Part shown: positions 1-12,900 of the stretch, one piece after another
How the letters are laid out: each line of letters opens with the position of its first letter
Numbering within the stretch: position 1 is the stretch's first letter
Assembly (NCBI GenBank): GCA_027563935.2
Contig: CM050446.2
Coordinates: forward strand, 125,504,499 to 125,568,498
Length of the DNA stretch: 64,000 nucleotides
Source of the DNA: Costus lasius
Taxonomy: Eukaryota; Streptophyta; Magnoliopsida; Zingiberales; Costaceae
Direction: 5' to 3'
The notes under the pieces: generated by a model
Seen by the model: only the letters and a program-made list of their open reading frames with translations
What the model was told of the DNA's origin: nothing
Databases searched by the model: none
Made by a program: the position numbers and the translations under genes

Positions 1-2053
1 GGAGGTGGTGGGAAGAGATATCCCATGGATTCAATAAAAAAAAAGTCAAAAGTAAAAGATTGCAAAAATCAATTCACCTATAAAAACCAAGACAAAATCT
101 TAAGTAGTCCCAGAAGAAGGAACAATAATATTACATAAAACTAGATATATAATCATAAGCCATGAAGGACAATACAACCAAGGATTAAAAAATTGGTATG
201 TACTTAAACCTCTTGGATTAAATAAAGCATGTCAAAGTAAAAGATTGCAAAAATCAATTCAGCTATGAACTAAGACAAACTGGGTGATGCAATGAAGCGG
301 AGTAAAGCTACAGAAGGACGAGGAGAAGAGGAAGCACATAGTTTGCTAAAGCATCGTCCACTCTGCCCACAAGGACAACATAGGAGCACCTATAGCTTTG
401 TTCACTCCACTCATTCCAGGCATGCAACAAAGAAGCAACAAGAGCACGAAGTGGATGAATCTTCGCTTGCTCTTGTGGATGAAGCAACAAAAAAGCAGCC
501 AAAGTAGTAGAAGTGCATGAAATAGCATTAGTTACAAATTGGCACATATCGGGTCGAGCGTAATAACATCAAGTACAAATTGATGCAACATAATAGCACT
601 TGTCGACTATGATGAGATACCAGTCAAACCTACCTACCATGAAGTTCAATAATTTATCATTGCATTCACCTAGCCACATTAACCATCAATCAAAATTCTC
701 CTACAACTCTTTTATAAGCACATACTATTTCGTCATTTATCAAACCTATTCCCTTTGTAATGTTTATTGACGAACACCACTCATTTTGGATTTAGTAAGA
801 ATGTATACGAGTTAATTGTAGTAGAGAAACCATCGCTAACAATATAGACTCATGGTACACGATACAACATTAATATATTACTCCCTCATAGCATAACATT
901 ACTCTAAAATTTTATTCCGTATGATGGAGAAGTTTTGAAGCCACATGTTCTCCCTTAAGAATTCATAAATTGTTTAATCTTCCTCCATAAATCTAAATTA
1001 CCAAGTGCATAGGGCTGGTTGAGAGTGTTTCATTAACACAGGTTCGCCTTTCTCTCATACACAATAAAGTGTGGCATTGATTAACTTCATGATAGTGATA
1101 TGTCATTCCCTACAAGATTAAAAATAATCCATAGGATAATGATAGATCATTCATCTCCAACATAACACAAATGAGATAGAATAGCATAAGACCTACCAGC
1201 CTAAGCCAAGTAGAGGCATGTGAAAAAAAAGTGTCAAATGCTTTTATCACTCGTTATATAATAAGCATCTTATGCTATTACCTATTCCCCATTTGCATAA
1301 TCTATTGAATTGTGAAATTTTCAATAACTAACATCAAAATAAAGAAATGAAAAACAAGGGCGTGCTCCTTATACCATATCATGCATACCTTGTTCATCCT
1401 AGGTTGAACAATCTCAAAAGCTAATTTAGAGTAAATTATCCCAGGCCCTCATATATCCACCTCAACTCACTTAGTTGCATCTTTTCATAGACAATGGAAC
1501 TTAAGAAGTGGATCTTGGGGGTGTGCCAGTGTGGAATTTGCAATCTCTCATTTCCAATAAGTATTGAGACAGATGATTGTCTACCCAATGATTCACAAAG
1601 ACGGTCTTCAACAAAGTCATAGAAAATGCCCTTTGGATGTCATGGGTTCATCCATATTCTACTTTTTTAACTTCTACCAATTACCTAATTGTCAATATAC
1701 TCAAACACCATGAGCAAGACTAAGGTGTTAACATAGTTAGCGGTGTTAAAAACAATCAATAAATTGTGGAACTGGAGGTTGACCGACCAAACCAAATAGT
1801 ATATGCGGTTAACCGAATTTAATGGTTCATCTTTTCTATAAAATGGTTAGTTTTTGGTTCGAGACTAATTCAACCATCAAGTGAACCATCAATTAATGGC
1901 CCGAACCATTTAATTTTGTATATTAATTTATAAAATATGGATGCAACCTGCCCTCTACAATATTTAAATGGGCTCACTAGCCACTGGGCTGGGCCGAATC
2001 AACACATATTATTTATAATTCTATTATATTTTGGGCACCTAGGTAAGCGAGAC

Positions 2054-2132
2054 CAAGGAAAGAAAAACCAATCCATACCACCCGACTGATTTGTACCAGT
2101 CCAACCATACATGGTCGTTACTAGTAATATTA

Positions 2133-2188
<56 letters not shown>

Positions 2189-2305
2189 AATTTTGGAACC
2201 GACCAGGACCAATGGTAATGTGTTTAGTACCAACGGTATAGTACCGATACATATCGATCCGAGAATGGACCGATACCATATCTCGCACCAGTATTTGAAA
2301 CCTTG
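2054..2305. mobile_element. hAT-like MITE, copy 1
   Basis: The element starts CAAGGAAAGAAAAACC and ends TTTGAAACCTTG, so the ends are inverted CAAGG/CCTTG. It is flanked by near-perfect 8-bp direct repeats, AGCGAGAC (2046-2053) and AGCGAGTC (2306-2313). An internal (AT)n tract and 'cggtaccg'-like motifs (taccgataccatatc) resemble the other copies. It has no coding capacity. The 8-bp target duplication is the hAT superfamily signature; assignment is by ends and TSD only. Confidence 0.7.
2135..2186. repeat. (AT)26 microsatellite
   Basis: About 52 bp of uninterrupted AT dinucleotides inside hAT-like MITE copy 1. It creates artificial open frames of alternating Tyr-Ile on both strands that are not genes. 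Confidence 0.95.
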
Positions 2306-3715
2306 AGCGAGTCAATGAGTCCCGCACTTCCTAGAAAGTTCTCATATGATATCATCATCATCGTGTGCAACTCTGGCCTCCTACCTATTAAGCCGCATGT
2401 GGCTAAGAAGTGAGAACTACACTTCTAATAACTATTCCTTCTGCCTCCCTATTTCATTATGAAAAAGTTAATATTTTATTTGTTTTAGCAACTATCCATT
2501 TAAAATTAAATTTTTTGATATCTTAGAATGATTCATCTCTCTTGATAATCTTTTCATTCCATCTATTTGCTTATTTTTCATTCCAACTCCTTATTTTTAT
2601 CACCGGATTATATTATTTATATGAAAGACGGTTTCAACTTGATTAAATACATGTGCATTATACAATTACATATTTTCATATTACCTCCCGCAATTAAATT
2701 AAATATATAAACAATAACATATTTCCATCTAAGTGATTAATTATCATGCATGTATGTTTTAACAAATATGTTGGTGATTATAAAATTCTGTTAATCAATT
2801 TTTTAGTTCAGGAATGGTATAAAATTTCTCTAAACTGATAGTTATAGTTTGGGGGGGAAGGGTCATATTTTGGTTAACCCGTGAACATCCCTAAGCATAG
2901 TCCATATGGAGTTGTTGCAAAGATATTTAGCCGATATCTACTCCATCCACAAAGTGTAGCAGCTTCATCCAAAATATATCTCAGTAGGCATATCTTGTTC
3001 AACAGGTTGACCTTACAGACCCCCAAACAACTCTATTCATAAGGAATTGTAATCTTATCTCATGCGATCTTGTGAAATTCACGCTTGGTCATCCCAAAAC
3101 CATAAAAAAAATACATGATATAAGTTGCTCTAGTCACTTCATAACCTGATAATGGCAAAAGATGTACTCCAAACCATGATATTTTTATAAAAAGTAAAGC
3201 ACATATTACAATTCTACCAGCATAGATTAGGAGCTTGCTCATCCAATTTAAGATCCTTCTAGAGATGGCTTCAATGAGAGGAAAAGAAATTGTAAATGAG
3301 ATCCAATTAGAGACAAAAAAAAAATACCCAAGAATCTTTACGCTAGTGAATAGCATAGGCATCCATAAATGTTTGTGATTTTGCTAGGCTCACACGTCTG
3401 AGTATTTTATCAATACACTGGTGATTGGAATTGATTCCACATCTGCCAAAGCAAAAACCTGTAAATACCAAATGGGTAATCCTCGGGTCTAAATAGTTTC
3501 TATGAGTATAGCGCCCTTTCTCCACACTTCACAAGAAAGAAGATTAGATAAATATTGTGTGGCAACTATGAATAGATATGGAGCTATCAAGTATCCTTGC
3601 CTTAAACCCTTGGTGGTGAAGAAACCAACGTACTTTATATTTAGTGAGATGAAAATAGACTACAAATACATGCTTAAATTCACCCAATTGGGATAGAAAA
3701 AGAATATGCCTCAAG

Positions 3716-4361
3716 CATGGATTGAGATTTCGATCCGTACCGGCCAAAATTTCGGTCCGATACCGGTCCAACGAACCATCAAACTCGAGGCAAGCGTCAA
3801 AGCATGCAGTTGGCGAAAGCGGCAGCGTAGGCGAGAGCCGGCAGCGGCAGAAGCTCCGCTTGGAGCTCCACTCACAGCGGAAGCTCTAGGAGCTCGCGGC
3901 GGAAGCTCCGTCCACTTCGAGAGGGAGCAACATCGGAGTATGCAGTTAGCAGAAGCGGCAGTGTAGGCGAGAGCTAGAAGCAACGGAAGCTCCGCCTAGA
4001 TCTTCGCTCACAGCGGAAGCTCCGTCCACTTCAAGCAGGAGCCAAAGCTAGAGCGGAAGCTGGAGCGGGAGAGGGAGCGGAAACGGAAGCGGAAGTTGGA
4101 GCCGGAGCGGAAGCAGGAGCAGGAGCCGGAGCGAAAGCGGGAGACCGGAAGCGGGAGCTTCAACGGGCGAGAGCTTAAGCGGAAGAGCAGGAGCGGAGGC
4201 CGGGAATGGGAGCGGAAGCTTCGAGCGGCCGGAAGCAGAAGTAGAAGCGGAAGAGCGAGGGCAGCAGCACTAGTTTCATCCGATTTTTGACTAGTACCAT
4301 AGGTTCATACCGATCCGACAGCTGACCGAACCAAGTTATCGGACCGAAACCTTGAACCTTG
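3716..4361. mobile_element. hAT-like MITE, copy 2, with GC-rich purine repeat cargo
   Basis: The element starts CATGGATTGAGATTTCG and ends CCGAAACCTTGAACCTTG. The complement of the end reads CAAGGTTCAAGGTTTCGG, so the ends are inverted and near-identical over ~20 bp. It is flanked by a perfect 8-bp duplication, GCCTCAAG, at 3708-3715 and 4362-4369. The interior is far more GC- and purine-rich than the surrounding intron. It holds two ~135-bp tandem units (from ~3803 and ~3938, each beginning around 'atgcagttngc') and then a GGAAGC/GGAGCG-type array (~4035-4260). Open frames in it are low-complexity Arg/Glu/Ser strings, not genes. Confidence 0.82.
4035..4260. repeat. Purine-rich degenerate hexamer array (GGAAGC/GGAGCG type)
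   Basis: The plus strand is an irregular run of ggagc and ggaagc units (gagcggaagctggagcggga and similar) inside MITE copy 2. It is strongly strand-asymmetric (G/A on plus, C/T on minus), unlike the AT-rich surroundings. Confidence 0.8.
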
Positions 4362-5332
4362 GCCTCAAGAAGATTCAACGAAAAGTACAATTATATAGTT
4401 ATTCCTTGTATAATCTATCATCAAACTCGACCGTGCAGCTGTATCAGTGGTAGTTAATAGTTATGCTGAATTTCATTAAGATAATGTTCTTATGGAAATG
4501 ACTTGTCTACTGATGAATGTGTGATATGAAAGATCTATAATATCTAGTAGAACACAACGAATCCTATTAGCAATAATGATTGGGACAAAGTGGTATATCA
4601 ACTTGCATATAGAAATCGATCTAAAGTAACAAAAAATGTTTGGGTTACTTGTTTGGTGTGTGAGTAATCAATGTAATACTGACTTCTAATAACCTGCCAA
4701 AACATTTTGCTGTTTTCTTTAACTGAAGTCTAATTTTAGTGTTATATCACCTAAAATTTAAATAACTATAGAACTAACTTACATATTTATTGGTAAACAA
4801 ACTTTATGGATAGAAAGAAGGATAGGTCTAGTTCAAAACCTGAGAATGGCGAGAAATGGTTTAAGGATATCAATACAGTTTGATATCAATCCATCATAAG
4901 AGAAGGTTGACATAGGTGCTTAAACTGGTATTCTAAAAATTAGTATTAGTAACTAGAATCTAATAAGAAAACATAGGATAAATTATATAATGACTTATCT
5001 TGCTAGCACGTTAACTAATCACTAAATAGTTGCTTCAAATTTCAATTCTACCCAGAAACAACAGATCATGCAACATGCAAGCGGGATTTTAAGCAGTAGA
5101 AGCAACAAGAGATGACATAGATCACCAAAAACTGAGCTCTAGGTTTTTAGTCTTGATATGCAGTTATTTAACGCGAGTAATAAACATTACAATCTCCACT
5201 AGAACAAATTTGAGCAAAAAATCATTTTGGTTTATGTTCGTAGACTACACATATTGATGCCCAATACAGCATGCTTATCTCTGCTCTACCTGGGGAATAT
5301 TTATACATAAACTAGCATCTAAAAAATCAATC

Positions 5333-5510
5333 ATGCGATATGACTGGTTTGTACCAGACCTTGTACAGATCCTGGTATAATATGTGTATATGTGTGAGTA
5401 CTGTTATAATATATGTGTATATGTGTGAATATACACACATTTATACATATATATCTTGTGTTGATCAGTATCATTAGCACCAGAACACAACGGATTGGTA
5501 TTTAAAACAG
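5333..5510. repeat. Degenerate repeat related to the 'cggtaccg' MITE family
   Basis: It has 'gactggtttgtaccag' at the left (compare 'gactgatttgtaccag' in MITE copy 1) and 'ggattggtatttaaaac' at the right. Between them are two copies of a tgtgtatatgtgtga motif. I could not find matching target duplications, so the limits are approximate. Confidence 0.4.
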
Positions 5511-6928
5511 CCAATTTTCTAATTTGTCTTCTCCGAGGAATTACAAGATTATGAAAGAATCACACATACTTCAATGTGTACGAATTAAGAGAGTAGACAT
5601 GAGAGCAGAAGACAATGGAGCAATATAGTGTGAAAATTAAATTAAAAATTTCTGACTTTGTCGTTTTGGACGATTAGTAGTCCGAATTGTTGTTAAGGAT
5701 GGTATCCAATGGCACAGTGTCATTTTGCGGCCAAAGTATTGCTTCAAGGAGAATGGCTTGGTTAATATCATCCAATGACCAAGATAAAGTTGGTTCGCTA
5801 GTTTGAAGGCCGATCATAGTTCAAATTAATAAGTGATAAATCTCATCTGTCTAAGGTGGCATGGATCTAGATTTGATTCTTTGCTTTCTGTATCAATTAT
5901 GAGAAAACCAATCTGACCTCATAAATAAGGGTCTTAGTTTCACCTTCCAAAAAATAAAGAGAGGCACTAGCCCCACAATCAAAGCTAACATCAAAGATGA
6001 TGAGCATTAGTAGATTTTGTAAGCATAGATAGAGTTCCAGAATAAAAAACAAGATGGATGTTGTAATTTGTAAAAAGAATAACAAAAGATGTAACCATCC
6101 AGATAAGTGATCCCACGATTTCCTATGGTTTTGATCCTATGTACCAAGTGGATAAGTTCATTTATTCGTCAAGCCAAATGTTCATGCAACTAAAATAGAT
6201 ATTATTCAATAATGAAGTAGGATTGTTGTGTCATTTCCATTAATCAAATATACATGGTAAAAAAACACATGAATCTCATTTCTAAAAATTTATCATCTCT
6301 ACAATCATAAAAGAATTATACTTTTGAAGTACTTGTTTAAAAAACTACAATATTCAAAAAAGTATCTGAATATCTAGTGCTTAGGCAATATAGGATGCCA
6401 GAAGAACAAAATATTTAGAATAATTCTATATGTTTCATAGAGAAAAGCTGACTTAATAATTCAGCAAAAAAAAAACAGTAATTGTGAGACTAGAATGATG
6501 AATAGTTGGCAATATAATTTTATATACTTATTTTCACATGTTCTCAAATTTACCCTACTTTTTATAGCGGAAAACATCACAAATAAACTTTTGCACAAGG
6601 AGTATAACTTCTGATAATGACTGCAAATTGCAAGCAAGCAACACCAGGTAGTTCTCCAAATCAAGACAAAAGGCATATAATGATTTTAAAAAAGGACAAT
6701 TTTGAATTGTTGGTAAACACTACATCACATTGTACAACTACCAACTACTATATTTCACAGCAATATAATTTCAACACAGTAATCACATATAAAAAATATA
6801 TAATTAAAAGAACTATCACATGATTCACATTATATATGAATTGAAAATTTTTTCAGTAATTTGAAGTGAAGAATCCGGAGATGATTTGTGCGACAAATAT
6901 AACAACAACAAAAATAAATATGAAGTAC

Positions 6929-9900
6929 CAAAAGGAAGCTCAATCAATGTTGTTGGCTTAGAACGCAATCCATACTGCTTGCAACGTTCATTAAGAATCT
7001 TTACAAGTTCCTCAAGATCTTTTTGTATATTGTCAGCCTTTGACTGGAGAAACAGTACACATTTATACTTACTGACACTGATCACACAAAACAAAAGTGT
7101 CTATCAAGCTTACCTGAAGTGAACCATCACCATTTTCACCTTGTTCAATTTTTAAAATTGCATTGTAAATTTCCAGTTTTTTCTCCTGAAATAAATCAAA
7201 ATGATCAAAAATGATGCAAAGTCCACTGGAACACGGGTCTGTAATCTGTATTCAAAATATTTTTAAACATCAGGCACCTGAATATCGCGAAAAGTTGCCT
7301 CTTCAATTGTTAAATTTGAGGCCACATGTCCAGCTTGCTTGTATTTTTGCTCATACTTTTTTGTCAGAGTTTCAACCTGAAAATGGAATAGGTCATCATA
7401 AAACGAAGTACACAATAACTTTCAGAAATAAGTTTGCAAAAGACATGCATTTGCTAGTATTCGTGTAAATGCAGTTCTAAGATAATGTTAGATATATAAT
7501 CTTTGTAAGCTGGTATCGAAATAGCATCTTTGGTTAAGAGCTTACAAGTGCTTCAACCAAAGCAAACCCAATTGTTCTAGCAGCCTGCTCATTTTTCCTT
7601 AAATATGATGCTTAAGCCATGTTCACGTTTCCAGTGGTTCACATGCCCGGTGTCCTTCATCCTCTTAAGAACTCGGGCGTTTCCTGTGCATCTACTATCA
7701 CTAAGCTAATAGGCATTGTTAATCAACAGATATGAGCCTACTAGTGGTGCTTGGACCAAGGCAGTCCAATTGTTCTCCTGTAACAAACCCAGTTTTACTA
7801 AAGCCTGATGCATATAATGCATTGAGCATCATGTGATTGAACTGATCATATTTAAATAACAATACTTCTGATGGAACCCAATACAGCAAATCAGATTGGT
7901 AGACAGTATCAGGAATTAGAGCACGGCGATGGAAACCAATAGGATAATCTGATGTGTCAATGCAGTTCATTTCTGGATAGTTAAAAAAACAAAAATATAA
8001 AATCAAATAAGGATTAAAAAATTTGATAAGGTAACAGTCGTTTGTGTCACAGATGAATTGGATTAACCAATTTACCAAAATGCACACAAATATAATTCAT
8101 ATCAAAGAGATTTACAATCTTTGATAACTCAAAGCCTTGGGGAGAGCCTAAGGTGGTACCATGGATCAATCTACCACTTTGATGCTAGCTCCCACAAAAA
8201 AAAATGTTTTGATTTAGCGTGAAATTTTTGTTTGAAATTTAAAAATCATGGTGACCGAAACATGATCTGACTTGATTCTAACTCGTGTTGTCCACGGGCC
8301 AGGTCTAGACATATCACAAGTATAGCCAGTTAATTGGCGTTTGCGCGAAGCATATAGGCTTACAATTGAAGCTAACCTGCCATGGCATAACCATATTATT
8401 TGTAGATCATTAAATAGGCAAGTGAGCCCAGCGCAATCAGTTTCAACACTAAGTGGCATAATTCATAAAGTTGAATAGGTAAAAAAAATTAACAAAAAAA
8501 GAAAGAAAAGGAAGAAATGCAAGTAGCATATAAGAACCTTCTATGTATGAAATCTCTTCTCAAAAATACTGCTTTGTTTCCTCTCCTTTCTTCACTTTCC
8601 TTCTGTACCATAAGGTCTACCTGGTTTCTATGTGGGTCAACATGGATTTCCTCATGTTATTGTTAATTATTATTATTGTCATACTTTTGTGTGTCAATGA
8701 AATCTATACACAGAAAACCTAGTTTCAATTCATGTCAATTTTAGAATGAGCTAGAATCATTGACACCATTATTGAGTTAGAATCATTTTCAATGAATAGT
8801 TAAAACCTCTGTTGGTACCAGTTCAACAAATTATTTCTGAAAACCACAGCCAACCAATTGATAAATCTTCACATACTGGCCTATCGTATTTATTTGCAGA
8901 ATCATATCTTCATATCTTATTTGGGATTATCTGACTGTTAAGCAATGGCTCAGAACTTCTGTTAAAAAACCAAAGCATATTATAGTTTGTTACAATAATT
9001 GTCAGTGATGTCACTTGTATCATGCTGATATCTTTGTCAGGTCCTTGTTCATCTACCAATCATCTACCAATATTACTTATCATAAATAACCACTTTTTGT
9101 GGATTTCTCTTTTCCACTTTATGAACGCAATAATGATGGAAGTGCTGCATTCTTTTGGATGTACTATGTTACTTCCTAAACGTTCTTTTCTCTGAACAAT
9201 CTAAACCAATAAATTTAAGATTCCTCAAAATCAATTAGAAACCAAAATATTTGTGTATACTTCCATCTATCATTTTTTGGAGCATGTGTTCACATCTACA
9301 TATTTATGAATGAGCAAGCGTACATGTTCATTGTTCAATCATTCACATCCTTCAAGCAAGATATTTTTAGAACAATGAAATAAATCTAAGCACATCTGTC
9401 GCTTCTCGTATAATTTCTTCAATAGGATTAGGTTAACTAGCTAATTCAGGAGCTGCACTTCCAAAAGAAGCCTACCTCTTAAGTAGCCAATTGACTTCAG
9501 GATGCTACTACTTCATTGTTAATTTAGTTGAATATTAAGGCAGTTGGTAAGTTGGCGCTCAAGCATAGAAAATCACTTGAGCTTTAAGCAAAAGCTCCTT
9601 GTGCTTCCTCAATAACCCCAAGAGATTACCCTTTGCCATTTATGATAGGTTAATGCTTAATGTTGAATCAGAACTTTTGTTCAAGGAACTCGAGGTTGAG
9701 TACCACTTCTTCATTTGGTACCACAAGCTTAGGATAGACATTAATCACCTCCTTTTCCGTTGAGCTCCTATAGGTTGAAGTATTGCATGATCATCAGTAA
9801 GCATCTAGACAGGCACTAAGTAGCACTTTCGTGACTCCCTAAGATCACTTCAACTTTATGCTCTATGATCATGATCATTAAGTACGTTGACACATTAACC

Positions 9901-12900
9901 TAGTGGCAATTGAGTGTTGGGCGCATAGTGGATCCATTATAGGTTGAGGAAGTATCCATAACTAGAAAATGGCCTTTTGTAGTTTAACTGAGAATTTATG
10001 GCTCCGTTTGAAGGGGAGAGCTTTTCAGCTTCTAGCAAAAGTGGTTTGACTAGCCTGTTTAGGTAACCGGCTTCTCAGGCCCATGTAGAGAAGCTCCAGT
10101 GTGGCTAGGAATCTATCGAAGACAGCTTTTCCAAATTAGCTTCAGCCTTCTCTCCTAATTGCCTCATTCGCTATCTGTTCTCATTCATTGTTCCTTTGTG
10201 CAATCCCTCGTAGCTGAAAGCTTGCAGCAGCGAGATCTCAACGATTGAATGAAGAGCACCTCTTCTCAGTCAAGTTGTCAGTGGCCTACTGAGGGCTCTT
10301 GGCCACCATCATAGATATCTCCTCTCAACTTCTTGCTGCTCTTGCGAAAGGGAGTTTGATGCTTTTGCTTGTTGCGACTGGCGAGATCCAATGGCAAAAC
10401 TAACTTTTTCCTCTCTCAATGTGTTTTCGGATGGCTAGCAGCAAGCTCTCATGACCACACAAGACTCTTTTACTTCGGTTATAATATTCATTAGGTAAAG
10501 GTTCCTAATTAAATCAGATTTTAGGGCATAGTCAAGTAAAATTGAAAGTTCTGTGCTTCCCCTAGCATAATATTCATTGTGTATGTGTTCATCCATCAAT
10601 TTTATGTAGGCATCTTTGTATAGTAAATTCTTTGTGCACTTCACCAAGTCTTGCACTACAAATTATTCGTCATCCATCAAGAATTACTTTTACTGCCCAA
10701 CATCATAGTTGACTATCGTCCACGTAAAAGTATAGTGATAAGTTGCATAGATTAATTTTAGCGAGAAATTAAGACCATGATAAATGGTATCAATAAGGCA
10801 GCCGAATACCAAGCTTGAAAAAGTAGTCGAATACAAGGGAACTTGTTTATAGATAACTAAATAGAGCTTAGAAATGTACTGATATGATACTTATATTATG
10901 CTTATTTACTTCATATCGTCAATTATGTTTCTTTATGAACTTGTGAACTTATGGAAAATGTGTAAAAATGTTGAAGTTCTTGGAGATTTGATCATATAAC
11001 AACCATGGTTGTTATCAAAATTAGTTATTACTTTATGATGAATTATAATTAGTGGTAAGTTTAGTAGAAAATGTACTTTTGCAATTGCTTTTTTTCTCAT
11101 AAGTTTTTTCCTTAGTTTTGTCATTTGATATCTCTTGGTGAGTTACATAGATTTTTGGTGGAATTGTGAAATAGTCATGAGTTATTAGTGAGTTAGTTCT
11201 GCATTTGGTTGAGACAACACAAAAGAACTTAAACAGCATGTAAAAACATGCGTTGACCTTTGGCAACTTATTCATTGTTCTACCAATTTTTATATTGTCC
11301 ACAACATATCATTTAAAAGTGTTGCTTTACCTACACGTGGTTTCCTTAGCATATTACCCATTTCAGTCCTAATATATGGTTTTTAGCCATTTAAATTATA
11401 TATAATGATCAAAATAGTGATTCTTTTAAATGATAGCTTAGCAACTTAAAAGTAGACCTAAAGCATAGGAAAACATCCACAATAAATCCTAAAAAGTTCC
11501 CAATAGTTGGAAAAAAGGTTTGAAATTTCAACCGACTGTAGATCTGGTTTTACTGTAGCACCAAGTCAGTATAGACAGTATTTTGGTCCGAGACAGTTGG
11601 AACTCAAAACTAATAGAGTAGTGTTAGATTACTAAGTCTAAGATATTATCTCCATGTAATCCTTTAGTCAGAAATATAATTATGCACCATAGTAATTTCA
11701 GTTTCTATATAGGAATATCATACTGCAATTGTGAGACAAAAAGACAAGGATAGAAAAACAACAGAAAAGAAAGAAGAAAAAGATAAATATTATAGCAGCT
11801 GCAATAGTTAAAGTGGAACATTGACGAGACTAGTACCTCCCTTTTATCAGCGGATGCTCTTTCAGTTATCTCATTCAGTCTACCGTCACATCTACTTTTG
11901 TAAAGAACCTGAGCAAAAAGGAAAAATATCATTAGCATATAAGCTCTTTATTAATTGGTACACAATATTTATGGCTAAAATGAAAATGGCATGCCAAAAA
12001 TTTAGAATACTTAACAAGTACTATATGACTCAATTGTTAAAAGTTAAAACAAGACATCTTCCCAAGTGATCCACTCTTCTGGTAACAAATAATTGATTCA
12101 TGAATTTATCTTGAATGTGGAGCCAAATATGCCGTAGGAAAATTGAAGTAAATAAATCAAACATTATTGAGTTTAACTTGTAATTCCAAATCATTATTTT
12201 TGTCATATGCCATGTTGATAAGGTACCTGTAACGGTCATGGGCTAGTACCATACTGTAATTATAGTACCGGAATGGGGCATGATCGAGACATACAATCTG
12301 ATCAGTAGTGGCTGGAAATAGAAACCGAGTCCATTCTCTTAGATAGTGGAAGCTATGGAGGAATGCAACTAGAGGACCATTTAGAAACTTCTCAACCAAC
12401 CAACTTGCACTAGAGAGGAAAGCCTTTGGGTCAAGATCAATGATATTTGAGGCCGTGCTCAACCCAAACCTAACAAAGAAATCCCAAAATGCCACCTCAA
12501 GACCAAGAAGTATACTGACATGCTCAACCTCTAGAATCCTAGCACTCATGCACATGACGTGTAAATTGAAATGCATTGGCATATACCTTACTACTGCCTT
12601 TGTTGTTGCCTATTTTGAAATTGGATCTTTTAACATAATGCACCCACTGAATTCACCTTTTTCAACATGTATAGTGAGCCTTTGAAGCATCAAAAGCCTA
12701 ACATATTTTGGAGTCCCGTGTGTGACACCAGGGACTGAGGCAAAATTTCACTTCTTTATTTAGCTGTAGAGGTTCTAGCAGGGCACATACGCACTCCTGA
12801 GGGGTAAGGCCTGGAGTAGAGAAGGCCTATCTAAAAGAGACAGGGAGAAAAAGACTAACTCTTGTGTTAGGATGTGTATACAAGGAGCAGTAGGCCTCGG

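Larger units (their letters stand above)
1..6928 (-). other. Intron 9 (incomplete) or sequence left of the last visible exon
   Basis: The sequence is AT-rich and starts at a GT donor (6928-6927, minus strand). I looked on the minus strand for the family's acidic C-terminal exons and found none, so the intron would be at least 6.9 kb unless the gene is truncated. Contents: two hAT-like MITEs (2054-2305 and 3716-4361), an AT microsatellite, and a degenerate related repeat near 5335-5510 with TG-rich stretches. Another diffuse repeat, rich in 'aaccg' and 'ggttc', lies at about 1770-1930. No other gene is recognised. Confidence 0.6.

Noticed and set aside
2091..2327. Open frames of alternating Tyr-Ile on both strands
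   Set aside because: Products of the (AT)26 microsatellite, not genes.
3706..4290. Open frames rich in Arg, Glu, Ala and Ser
   Set aside because: They lie in the purine-rich interior of a MITE, occur on both strands and have no domains.
7719..8087. 122-codon minus-strand frame in intron 6
   Set aside because: No recognisable motif; inside a GT/AG intron of a conserved gene; length possible by chance.
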